Assembly: GCA_051868045.1 (NCBI GenBank)
Contig: JBJDZN010000014.1
Location: 1-10,465 of the forward strand
Direction of reading: 5' to 3'
Length of the DNA: 10,465 nucleotides
Source of the DNA: CAKSQF01 sp051868045
GTDB lineage: Bacteria > Bacillota > Clostridia > Oscillospirales > CAG-272
Positions 1 to 6,867 of the stretch are shown here, piece after piece. Each line of letters opens with the position of its first letter. The first letter of the stretch is position 1. The position numbers and the translations under genes are program-made. The notes under the pieces were generated by a model. The model was not told the origin of the DNA. It saw only the letters and a program-made list of their open reading frames with translations, and ran no database searches.

Positions 1-403
1 AGATTTCCTTATCGGCAAGGCGATCCTCCGGTATGGTAAAGGTTCGCTGATAGAGGGCAGAGGGATTTTCATCCGGAACATCCGGCGGATTGCAGGGATA
101 GGGATAGTTGACATTGGTGTAATTGGGAACATCGTATCCCCTGCCAAGCATATTCTGCCAGCTCATGGGAACCGTCATCTTATCATACTCTGCGGTAAAA
201 TCCTCCCGATCAAATTCGGGAATCTGATCGGGTGTCGGAAAGTAAAGGAAATTCCACTGCCCGCAAAGGGACTGAAAGAAGCGGCTTTCGGCGCGGTTTC
301 CGCGAATGGCAGATTCCGGACTATGATAGGGGATAAAATAGGCACGGGGCTTTTCGCAGTTCTGGTGCAAAACCTCCAGAGACTTGTGACAGGTAAAAGT
401 CAT
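1..403 (-). CDS. lacZ: Beta-galactosidase, GH2 family, N-terminal part (cut by left edge)
   Basis: This is the first 134 codons of a large glycoside hydrolase family 2 enzyme that would hydrolyse lactose and other beta-galactosides. Only the N-terminal sugar-binding (jelly-roll) domain is visible. Its typical landmarks are RAYFIPY (residues 20-26), NRAESRFF followed by GQWNFLYFP (36-56), VPMSWQ (78-83), and NYTNVNYPYP then PPDVPDENPSALYQRTF (94-122). The catalytic TIM barrel lies beyond the window, so activity cannot be judged. The ATG at 403-401 is preferred because the reading agrees with the family from the start; a GAAAGGA site lies 13 bases upstream (417-423), which is rather far. There are 39 bases between the hisIE stop and this start, with no recognisable terminator or promoter, so read-through from the his operon is possible. 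The family call is firm; true LacZ substrate use is inferred. Confidence 0.9.
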   Translation of the reverse strand, partial: MTFTCHKSLEVLHQNCEKPRAYFIPYHSPESAIRGNRAESRFFQSLCGQWNFLYFPTPDQIPEFDREDFTAEYDKMTVPMSWQNMLGRGYDVPNYTNVNYPYPCNPPDVPDENPSALYQRTFTIPEDRLADKEI

Positions 404-421
404 GATACGAATTCCATCCTT

Positions 422-437
422 TCTCTCGATCTCTCGA
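422..437. repeat. Two-copy 8-base tandem repeat between hisIE and lacZ
   Basis: The unit TCTCTCGA occurs twice in direct succession in the short hisIE-lacZ gap. It does not form a hairpin and is not followed by a T-run on the minus strand, so it is not a terminator. It sits just upstream of the lacZ ribosome binding site and is probably without function. Confidence 0.5.
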
Positions 438-442
438 AAAAA

Positions 443-1087
443 TTATTTCATCTTCTCCTGTTTGATTTTATGATCAATGACGTGACGGGATGCCAGCTCG
501 TCCAGAATATCGGAAAGGGGGATACCCATCTCTACCATCAGCACAAGAACGTGATAGGTCAGGTCGGAAATCTCGTACACGCACTCCTCCTTGGAGTTCT
601 TGGCACCGATGATGACCTCTGTGGACTCCTCGCCCACCTTTTTCAGAATCTTATCCAGTCCCTTTTCGAAGAGATAGGTGGTATAGGACCCTTCCTTTTT
701 CTCGGTTTTGCGCCCTTCGATCAGCTTGTAAAGGTCAGCAATCGAGAAGGGCTGCTTTTTATCGCTGACATACAGATAATCGAAAAAACAGGACTCGGTT
801 CCGGTATGACAGGCGGGTCCGTCCTTGATCACCGAGACCACCAGTGCATCCCTGTCGCAGTCTGCCTTGATGGAAACAATATGCTGATAATTGCCTGAAG
901 TCTCACCCTTGAGCCACAGTTCCTGTCTGGAGCGGCTCCAGAAGCAGGTCAGCCCCTTTTCCAGAGAAATCCGGAGACTTTCACGGTTCATATAGGCAAC
1001 TGTCAGCACCTCTTTGGTATAATAATCCTGCACAATGGCGGGAATCAGTCCTTTTTCGTCGAATTTCAGCTCTGCAAGATCAATCAT
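443..1087 (-). CDS. hisIE: Bifunctional phosphoribosyl-AMP cyclohydrolase / phosphoribosyl-ATP pyrophosphatase
   Basis: This cytosolic fusion protein of 214 residues carries out steps 2 and 3 of histidine synthesis. The C-terminal HisE part removes pyrophosphate from PR-ATP and the N-terminal HisI part opens the purine ring of PR-AMP. The HisI domain (about 1-108) has FWSRSRQELWLKGETSGN (49-66), DCDRD (76-80) and ACHTGTESCF (92-101), with metal-binding cysteines C77, C93 and C100. The HisE domain (about 118-203) has KVGEESTEVIIGAKN (150-164) and EISDLTYH (172-179). The chosen ATG (1087-1085) gives the family N-terminus MIDLAELKF, and GAAAGGA lies 9 bases upstream (1097-1103). An in-frame ATG at 1111 would add eight residues and lacks such a site. 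The start overlaps the hisF stop by 8 bases (ATGATTGA), pointing to coupled translation. It is the last his gene of the operon. Confidence 0.97.
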   Translation of the reverse strand: MIDLAELKFDEKGLIPAIVQDYYTKEVLTVAYMNRESLRISLEKGLTCFWSRSRQELWLKGETSGNYQHIVSIKADCDRDALVVSVIKDGPACHTGTESCFFDYLYVSDKKQPFSIADLYKLIEGRKTEKKEGSYTTYLFEKGLDKILKKVGEESTEVIIGAKNSKEECVYEISDLTYHVLVLMVEMGIPLSDILDELASRHVIDHKIKQEKMK

Positions 1088-1877
1088 TGTCACATTTCCT
1101 TTCGTTATCATGCAAATTTACGGGTCGGACAGGGATGCCCGCCTTCATAAGTGCCACTTTCAGGTCGGAAATTTCTACCTGTCTGAAGTGGAAGATGGAT
1201 GCGGCAAGTCCGGCATCCACGCAGGGGAGACTCCGGAACAGGGTGATGAAATCTTCGATTTTCCCTGCACCTCCGGAGGCGATAATGGGAATTCTGCACC
1301 GTTTTCCGATGGCGTCCAGCATTTCCAGATCAAATCCCCCCTTGACACCGTCGGTATCAATGGAGTTGACCACCAGTTCCCCGGCTCCGCTTTCCTGCCC
1401 CCGATATGCCCATTCGATGGCATCCAGTCCGGTATTTTCACGCCCACCTTTGGCAAAAACGGTGAATTTTCCGTCCACACGTTTTACATCCATGGACAGA
1501 ACCACACACTGATCGCCGTACTTCTTGGCGGCTCGCCCGATCAGTCCGGGATCCCGGATGGCTCCCGAGTTGACGCTGACCTTATCTGCGCCAAGTCTGA
1601 GAACCCGTTCAAAGTCGTCCAGCGTATTGATTCCTCCGCCCACGGTCAGCGGCACGAAAATCTTGGACGCCACCTCTCTCAGGGTGTCGGTGAAGAGCTT
1701 CCGCCCCTCCACAGAGGCGGTAATATCATAGAAAACAAGTTCGTCCGCTCCGGAACGGCTGTAAAAATCGGCAAGTTTTACGGGATCGGCAACGTCCCGG
1801 ACCCCTTCAAAGTTGGTCCCCTTGACCACCTTACCGTTTCGGATGTCAAGACAGGGAATGATTCGTTTCGCTAACAC
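1080..1877 (-). CDS. hisF: Imidazole glycerol phosphate synthase, cyclase subunit
   Basis: HisF is the (beta/alpha)8-barrel cyclase subunit that takes ammonia from HisH and converts PRFAR into imidazoleglycerol phosphate plus AICAR, the latter feeding back to purine synthesis. From the GTG at 1877-1875 the protein is 265 residues and begins MLAKRIIPCLD. This places the two catalytic aspartates at D11 and D130 (in VVLSMD), exactly the numbering of the well-studied Thermotoga enzyme. Phosphate-binding segments LTVGGGI (77-83) and IIASGGAG near the C-terminus are present. The GTG start has a perfect AGGAGG 9 bases upstream. An upstream in-frame ATG at 1898 (seven extra residues) would overlap the hisA stop as ATGA, but lacks a good site and an equivalent in the family. 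The 3' end overlaps hisIE by 8 bases. Confidence 0.96.
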   Translation of the reverse strand: MLAKRIIPCLDIRNGKVVKGTNFEGVRDVADPVKLADFYSRSGADELVFYDITASVEGRKLFTDTLREVASKIFVPLTVGGGINTLDDFERVLRLGADKVSVNSGAIRDPGLIGRAAKKYGDQCVVLSMDVKRVDGKFTVFAKGGRENTGLDAIEWAYRGQESGAGELVVNSIDTDGVKGGFDLEMLDAIGKRCRIPIIASGGAGKIEDFITLFRSLPCVDAGLAASIFHFRQVEISDLKVALMKAGIPVRPVNLHDNERKCDND

Positions 1878-1886
1878 GGTTTTCTG

Positions 1887-1892
1887 CCTCCT
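1887..1892 (-). promoter_or_regulatory. Strong ribosome binding site deciding the hisF GTG start
   Basis: On the minus strand the sequence is a perfect AGGAGG, 9 bases before GTG at 1877-1875 and just after the hisA TGA at 1897-1895. It lies downstream of the competing ATG at 1898 and so cannot serve it. This supports the GTG start. Confidence 0.85.
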
Positions 1893-1894
1893 GA

Positions 1895-2623
1895 TCATCT
1901 GACGGTTCCCGATGCGATCTCAATCGCACGGGTAAGGTTGAGTTTGCCGGTGTACAGGGCTTTCCCAAGAATAGCACCGTAGATGCCCATTTCGGAAAGT
2001 TTTTGGATCTCATCCTCGAAGGTAATGCCTCCGGATGCGATGATCTGAAGCCCTTTGATCTGTGACAGCTTCTCGTACACCTCCAAATTGGTTCCGGACA
2101 GCGTACCGTCCCTTGATATGTCGGTGTAGATTACGGTGGATACCCCCATTTCGTCGTGCATCAGGCGACAAAACTCCAGAGAATCACGCTCAGACACCGT
2201 CTTCCAGCCGTGAATGGCGACCTTCTGATCGACGGCATCTACGCCAACGGCGATGGCATCGCCGTATTTCTTTACCATTTCGCCCACAAATTCAGGGTTT
2301 TCCAGTGCCACCGAGCCAAGAATCACCCGACCGGCTCCGGCTTCCAGATAGGCGGAAATCCGCTTTTCGTCCCGGATTCCTCCGCCAACCTCCACAAAGA
2401 GCTTTCCGTTACGGGTCAGTCCCTTGATGGTGTCAAAATTGCAAAGGGTTCCGTCCTTTGCTCCGTCCAGATCGACGGTGTGCAGATTTTTGGCTCCCGC
2501 ACGGATAAAGTCCTCGGCAACCTGCCCCGGATTGTCTCCGTAAACCGTCATTCTGTCATAGTCGCCTTTGGTCAGGCGAACCACATTTCCGTCCCGTATG
2601 TCAATTGCAGGATAGATTTCCAT
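1895..2623 (-). CDS. hisA: ProFAR isomerase (phosphoribosylformimino-AICAR-phosphate isomerase)
   Basis: This 242-residue (beta/alpha)8 enzyme performs the Amadori-type isomerisation of ProFAR to PRFAR, the substrate of HisF/HisH. The N-terminus MEIYPAIDIRDGNVVRL carries the catalytic aspartate D8. GVDA places a second conserved aspartate at D129, and YTDISRDGTLSGTN (166-179) is the characteristic C-terminal-half segment with D169. Phosphate-binding VEVGGGIR (77-84) and IIASGGI (194-200) are intact. The start has AAGGAGA 6 bases upstream (2630-2636), in the 24-base gap after hisH. Length is normal for the family. A bifunctional PriA (TrpF+HisA) role is thinkable for the fold, but nothing here suggests it and it lies in a complete his operon. 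Confidence 0.97.
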   Translation of the reverse strand: MEIYPAIDIRDGNVVRLTKGDYDRMTVYGDNPGQVAEDFIRAGAKNLHTVDLDGAKDGTLCNFDTIKGLTRNGKLFVEVGGGIRDEKRISAYLEAGAGRVILGSVALENPEFVGEMVKKYGDAIAVGVDAVDQKVAIHGWKTVSERDSLEFCRLMHDEMGVSTVIYTDISRDGTLSGTNLEVYEKLSQIKGLQIIASGGITFEDEIQKLSEMGIYGAILGKALYTGKLNLTRAIEIASGTVR

Positions 2624-2647
2624 TTTTGATCTCCTTTTCTTTTTTCT

Positions 2648-3271
2648 TTATATTTCTGAAAAGGCTCTCAGAATGGAAAGCCCCACCGAACCGCTTTTTT
2701 CGGGATGAAACTGGGTTCCGAAAACCGTTCCTTTCCCGTACTTCCCTTCTACTGCCGCCGTCAGGGCAAGATTTCCGTAGGTTGCCGCAGCAACGGTGTC
2801 AGGAAGGCAGTCCTTGGCATAGTAGCTGTGGACAAAGTAAACATAATCTCCCTCATTGATGTAGCGAAACAAGGGGGATTCCTTTCGGAATTCCAGCGCA
2901 TTCCAGCCCATATGGGGAACCTTCAGATCTTCGGTCAGATCATCGGCAATAGGAGCAACGATTCCCCGAAGAAAGGACAGTCCCTCATGCTCCCCGTACT
3001 CATAGCTTTTCTCAAAGAGCATCTGCATTCCAAGACAGATTCCAAGAAGCGGTTTCCCGCCGGCAATCTCCTCCTTCAGGACGGCAACCAGACCGGTATT
3101 GTCCAATTTTTCTCTGGCATCGGCAAAGGCACCGACTCCGGGGAGAATGAAGCGGTCTGCCGCTCTCAGATCTTCCTCTCGGTCTGTGATCACAGTCTCC
3201 AATCCCAGTGAGTTCAGCGATGCCGACAGCGAAAACAGATTTCCGACTCCGTAATCAAGAATTGCGATCAT
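2648..3271 (-). CDS. hisH: Imidazole glycerol phosphate synthase, glutaminase subunit
   Basis: HisH is a class I glutamine amidotransferase that hydrolyses glutamine and channels ammonia into the HisF barrel. The 207-residue protein begins MIAILDYGVGNLFSL, the family N-terminus. The oxyanion strand PGVGAF is at 44-49, the nucleophile C79 is in GICLGMQ, and the catalytic pair H189/E191 is in FHPEKSG, so the triad is complete. An in-frame ATG at 3322 would add 17 residues lying inside hisB and is rejected, because GAAAGGA (3282-3288) sits 10 bases before the chosen ATG. Only one base separates its start from the hisB stop. Its partner hisF lies two genes downstream, with hisA between them, a common his operon order. 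Confidence 0.97.
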   Translation of the reverse strand: MIAILDYGVGNLFSLSASLNSLGLETVITDREEDLRAADRFILPGVGAFADAREKLDNTGLVAVLKEEIAGGKPLLGICLGMQMLFEKSYEYGEHEGLSFLRGIVAPIADDLTEDLKVPHMGWNALEFRKESPLFRYINEGDYVYFVHSYYAKDCLPDTVAAATYGNLALTAAVEGKYGKGTVFGTQFHPEKSGSVGLSILRAFSEI

Positions 3272-3272
3272 C

Positions 3273-3860
3273 TCAAAGGATTCCTTTCGTAGACGGAATT
3301 TTATCCTTATTTTTTTCGTCAATGGAAACCGCCATCTTCAGAGAACGGGCAAGACATTTGAAGCCGCCTTCAATAATGTGATGGGTATTGCTGCCGGCAA
3401 GCTGACGGATATGGAGATTGATCCCCGCCTCACGGGTAAAGGCAAGAAGAAACTCTTCCACCAGTTCGGTGTCAAAATCGCCGACCTTGTCCTTGGTCAA
3501 AGACAAGTCGTAGCCGAGGTAGCTTCTGCCGGAAAAATCAACGGCAGTCAAAATCAGACTTTCATCCATGGGAAGGACAAAAAATCCGTATCGGTTGATG
3601 CCTTTTTTGTCACCCAAAGCCTGTGAAAATGCCTTTCCGAGGCAGATTCCCACATCCTCTACGGTATGATGAGCATCCACCCAGGTATCTCCCTTGCAGG
3701 TAAGGGTCAGATCAAAGTTGCCGTGTCGGCTGAACAGCTCCAACATATGGTTGAAAAAGCCGACTCCCGTGTCGATTGTGTAGTTTCCGGACCCATCCAG
3801 ATTCAGATAAAGGGAAATGTCTGTTTCAGCAGTCTTACGATTGATGGTTACCTCTCTCAT
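3273..3860 (-). CDS. hisB: Imidazoleglycerol-phosphate dehydratase (monofunctional)
   Basis: This 195-residue enzyme removes water from imidazoleglycerol phosphate to give imidazole acetol phosphate. Visible family signatures are FFNHM (35-39), the metal-binding DAHHTVED (62-69) and its counterpart NTHHIIE (158-164), plus the terminal PSTKGIL. These are the two histidine-rich Mn-binding motifs of the dehydratase fold. There is no N-terminal HAD phosphatase domain as in the enterobacterial HisB, so histidinol phosphate must be dephosphorylated by another protein. The ATG overlaps the hisC stop as ATGA, with GGAGGA a few bases upstream in the 3' end of hisC. Confidence 0.97.
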   Translation of the reverse strand: MREVTINRKTAETDISLYLNLDGSGNYTIDTGVGFFNHMLELFSRHGNFDLTLTCKGDTWVDAHHTVEDVGICLGKAFSQALGDKKGINRYGFFVLPMDESLILTAVDFSGRSYLGYDLSLTKDKVGDFDTELVEEFLLAFTREAGINLHIRQLAGSNTHHIIEGGFKCLARSLKMAVSIDEKNKDKIPSTKGIL

Positions 3861-4942
3861 GGTTGTTCCTCCCCGCTATCCCCGTCGGCTAGCAATTCAC
3901 CGATGGTGAAAATCAGTGCCTGCATCTGCTCCATTGAGCCGATGGTAATCCGCACACATTCGGCAATTCGCTGATCAGAGAAGTGCCGGACAAGAATGCC
4001 TCTGCTCTTCAGCCTCAAATAGAGACTCTCGCCATCCATCCGATCCGATCTTGCCAACAGAAAATTGGCATAGGAGTCGGTGCATTCAAATCCCAGCTCC
4101 GTCAACTGATCTTTCGTCCATTCCCGATTCTTCCGGATGGTATCGGTGCAGCTTTCAAAATATTCCACGTCGGAAATCGCCTCTACCGCCGCAGCCATGG
4201 ACAGACGGTTGATGTTATAAGGGTTGAAGGAGTATTTGATGGTCAGCAGATCGGCAATCAGTTCGGGTGCGCCGACAGCAAATCCTACTCTGGCACCCGC
4301 CAGATTTCTTGATTTTGAAAAAGTCTGAACCACCAACAGATTGTCGTACTTTTCAGTCATCGGAACTGCCGTCTGACCGCCGAAATCAATGTACGCCTCG
4401 TCCACGATCACCAGCCGGTCAGGATTGGAAGCAACCAGTCGCTCGATCTGATCCGGAGGCAGATAGGTTCCGGTCTGCGCATTGGGATTGGCAATAACCA
4501 CGTTTTCTCTGCGATCAACATAATCCTCCACACGGATGGTGAAGCTGTCGTCAAGAGGAATGCGGCTGTAAGGGATCCCGTACAAATCCGAAAAGACGCT
4601 GTAACAACCGTAGGTTACGTCAGGAAAGATTAGCGGGTGATTCCTGTCGCAGAATGCCTGAAAAGCAAATGCCAGAACCTCATCCGAACCGTTTCCCACA
4701 AAAATACGGTCAACGGACAGTCCGTAGTAGTTTGCAATCGCCTGATTCAGGGGAGATACCGTTGGATCGCTGTAAAGATTCAACTTGGACACCGCCTCTG
4801 CGTTCAGTGCGGCAATTACTTTGGGAGACGGGGGAAAGGGCGACTCGTTGGTATTGAGTTTGATATATTGCTGATCCCTCGGCTGTTCGCCGGGAACATA
4901 GGGGATCAGATTCCTGTGATTTTCAGCGTAAAAACGGCTCAT
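3857..4942 (-). CDS. hisC: Histidinol-phosphate aminotransferase
   Basis: A fold-type I PLP enzyme of 361 residues that transaminates imidazole acetol phosphate with glutamate to histidinol phosphate. Landmarks in order are LNTNESPFPPSP (29-40), GNGSDEVL (83-90), IANPNAQTG (150-158), IVDEAYIDF (179-187) with D181 and Y184, the PLP lysine K210 in TFSKSRNLAGARVGF with R218, and the C-terminal substrate-carboxylate arginine, probably R331 in CVRITIG. One oddity is that the motif usually written NPN(N/A)PTG has glutamine (Q156, codon CAG) in place of the proline. Both ends are ATGA overlaps, with hisD upstream and hisB downstream, and GAGGAG precedes the start by 5 bases. Specificity for histidinol phosphate rests mainly on operon position and overall similarity. 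Confidence 0.96.
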   Translation of the reverse strand: MSRFYAENHRNLIPYVPGEQPRDQQYIKLNTNESPFPPSPKVIAALNAEAVSKLNLYSDPTVSPLNQAIANYYGLSVDRIFVGNGSDEVLAFAFQAFCDRNHPLIFPDVTYGCYSVFSDLYGIPYSRIPLDDSFTIRVEDYVDRRENVVIANPNAQTGTYLPPDQIERLVASNPDRLVIVDEAYIDFGGQTAVPMTEKYDNLLVVQTFSKSRNLAGARVGFAVGAPELIADLLTIKYSFNPYNINRLSMAAAVEAISDVEYFESCTDTIRKNREWTKDQLTELGFECTDSYANFLLARSDRMDGESLYLRLKSRGILVRHFSDQRIAECVRITIGSMEQMQALIFTIGELLADGDSGEEQP

Positions 4943-6222
4943 TTGATCTCCTCAAATCTGGATTCCACCGCTTTGGCATGGGCGGAAAGCCCCTCTTTAC
5001 GGGCAAAAACGGCGATGTCCTTATAGACCTTCTCCAGTTCATCCTTGGGATAGTAAAGGTACTGTGATTTCTTGACGAAATCGTCCACCGACAGAGCGGA
5101 AGAAAATCTTGCGCTTCCACCGGTAGGCAGGGTGTGGTTGGGACCTGCAAAATAGTCACCCACCGGCTCCGGGGTATTCTTTCCGAGGAAGATGGAACCG
5201 GCATTGGTGATCTTCGAAAGGTAGGCGAAGGGATCATCCACACAAAGCTCCAGATGCTCGGGAGCAATCAGATTAGCGGTCTCGATTGCCCGATCCAGAC
5301 TGTCGGTTACGATGATCTTCCCGTTCTGCTCAATAGAAGTGCGGGCGATCTCGCTTCTTTCCAGAAGGGCAAGCTGTCTTTCCAGCTCGCTTTGGACGGC
5401 AATGGCGAGGGGTTCGCTGTCGGTGACCAGTACGGCGGTCGCCAGTTTGTCATGCTCTGCTTGGGACAGCAGGTCGGCAGCCACATGAACGGGATCACAG
5501 CTTCCGTCAGCAATCACCAGAATCTCAGAGGGACCGGCGATCATATCAATAGAGACCAGTCCGAAGACCAGCTTCTTGGCGATGGCAACAAAGATATTTC
5601 CGGGTCCTACGATCTTATCCACTTTGGGAACGCTTTCGGTTCCGTATGCCAATGCCCCCACAGCCTGGGCACCGCCGCACTTGACAATCCGATCGACTCC
5701 GCAGAGTTTTGCGGCAACCAGAATCTCTGCCTTGATCTTTCCGTCCCTGCCGGGAGGGGTGGTCATGACGATCCGGGACACGCCGGCGATTTTGGCAGGG
5801 ATGGCGTTCATCAGCACCGTCGAAGGGTAGCTGGCGGTTCCGCCGGGAACGTAGATGCCCACCTTTTCGATGGGCGTAAACTTCTGACCCAGCACGATCC
5901 CGCCGACTTTTTCAATTCGGAAGTCCTCCCGAAGCTGTTTTCTGTGATACAGCTCAATATTTTCCTTTGTCTGTTTTAAAATTTCGATAAAGTGGGGATC
6001 GACGCTGTTCCATGCCTCTTCCATCTCTTCTTCGGAAACAACAAGATCGGTAAGAGTCACCCGATCAAATTTCTCGGCATAGCGAATCAGGGCCTGATCG
6101 CCGCTTTTAGCCACGTCGGCAAGGATTTCCTTGACGATCTGCTCCTGTTCGGGGTAGGAAGCAATCGCACGGTTAAGAATTTCCTCTTTTTTGATGCTGT
6201 TTTCATGAAAAATACGAATCAT
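4939..6222 (-). CDS. hisD: Histidinol dehydrogenase
   Basis: HisD is a zinc enzyme that performs the last two steps, oxidising L-histidinol to histidine through the aldehyde with two NAD. The 427-residue protein has the NAD-domain segments GGTASYPSTVLMNAIPA (127-143), CGGAQAVGALAYGTESVPKVD (182-202), VGPGN (205-209) and IDMIAGPSE (225-233). Zinc ligands Q254, H257, D356 and H415 and catalytic E322, H323 and H363 are all present. These correspond to E. coli Q259, H262, D360, H419, E326, H327 and H367 at a near-constant offset. The start has GAAAGGA 7 bases upstream (6230-6236), inside the 27-base gap after hisG. The 3' end overlaps hisC by four bases. Confidence 0.98.
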   Translation of the reverse strand: MIRIFHENSIKKEEILNRAIASYPEQEQIVKEILADVAKSGDQALIRYAEKFDRVTLTDLVVSEEEMEEAWNSVDPHFIEILKQTKENIELYHRKQLREDFRIEKVGGIVLGQKFTPIEKVGIYVPGGTASYPSTVLMNAIPAKIAGVSRIVMTTPPGRDGKIKAEILVAAKLCGVDRIVKCGGAQAVGALAYGTESVPKVDKIVGPGNIFVAIAKKLVFGLVSIDMIAGPSEILVIADGSCDPVHVAADLLSQAEHDKLATAVLVTDSEPLAIAVQSELERQLALLERSEIARTSIEQNGKIIVTDSLDRAIETANLIAPEHLELCVDDPFAYLSKITNAGSIFLGKNTPEPVGDYFAGPNHTLPTGGSARFSSALSVDDFVKKSQYLYYPKDELEKVYKDIAVFARKEGLSAHAKAVESRFEEIK

Positions 6223-6249
6223 TTATGAGTCCTTTCATCCGATCTCCGA

Positions 6250-6867
6250 TTATCCACGGTTTTTCAGCTTTTCAACGACACGGAAAAGCTCCTCGGATTT
6301 GAATTTACTTGCTGCCTTATTGGCAATCAGTCTTGCGCTGATGGGGACAATCTCTTCAAAAACGCGAAGATTGTTTTCACGCAGTGTAGTTCCCGTCTCC
6401 ACGATGTCCACGATCACATCGGACAGCCCCACCAGAGGAGCTATTTCGATGGAGCCATGAAGCTCAATGATCTCAATCTCCTGGTTTTTGGACGAATAAT
6501 ATTCGGTGGCGATATTCGGAAATTTTGTAGCGACCTTGACCGGTCTGTCCCGATCCTCCCGATAGTCCACGGGAGCGGCTACGCACATCCGACATTTTCC
6601 GAAGCCAAGATCAAGAAGTTCATAGATGTCCGCCTTCTGCTCCAGAAGAATATCCTTGCCCACCACGCCGATGTCTGCGGCTCCATGCTCAACATAGATC
6701 GCAACGTCTGAGGGCTTCACCAGAAAATAGCTGACCCCGTTCTCCGGGTTCTCAAAAATCAGCTTCCGGTTGTCCTCCAGAAGCTCGCCGCACTCATATC
6801 CGCACTCAGCGAGCATCTCATACACCTTCATCCCAAGTCGACCCTTGGGCAGTGCTATCTTCAGCAT
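6250..6867 (-). CDS. hisG: ATP phosphoribosyltransferase, short form (catalytic subunit)
   Basis: This enzyme commits ATP and PRPP to the pathway by forming N1-phosphoribosyl-ATP. At 205 residues it is the short form (HisGS), lacking the C-terminal ACT-like histidine-binding domain of long HisG, and so needs HisZ as regulatory partner. Landmarks are ALPKGRL (5-11), KPSDVAIYVEHGAADIGVVGKD (51-72), ATKFPNIATEYY (113-124) and the PRPP-binding loop in VDIVETGTTLRENNL (153-167). The start overlaps the hisZ stop by 7 bases, and the usual ribosome binding sequence is weak (GGAAG too close to the ATG). Synthesis is therefore probably coupled to hisZ, which would keep the subunits of the hetero-octamer in balance. 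Confidence 0.97.
   Translation of the reverse strand: MLKIALPKGRLGMKVYEMLAECGYECGELLEDNRKLIFENPENGVSYFLVKPSDVAIYVEHGAADIGVVGKDILLEQKADIYELLDLGFGKCRMCVAAPVDYREDRDRPVKVATKFPNIATEYYSSKNQEIEIIELHGSIEIAPLVGLSDVIVDIVETGTTLRENNLRVFEEIVPISARLIANKAASKFKSEELFRVVEKLKNRG

Noticed and set aside
404..442. Terminator after hisIE
   Set aside because: The T-run after the stop is followed, not preceded, by CGAGAGAT repeats, which are direct and not inverted, so no hairpin forms.
323..898. Plus-strand open frame of 191 codons opposite hisIE and lacZ
   Set aside because: It covers two real minus-strand genes and their junction and shows no family features of its own.
1035..1874. Long plus-strand open frame of 279 codons opposite hisF
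   Set aside because: It is antisense to a complete HisF with all catalytic residues, has no family resemblance, and lacks a convincing start region; it is a shadow of codon bias.
5134..5979. Plus-strand open frame of 281 codons opposite hisD
   Set aside because: Same reasoning: antisense to an intact hisD, low-complexity reading without recognisable motifs, no promoter or ribosome binding site.
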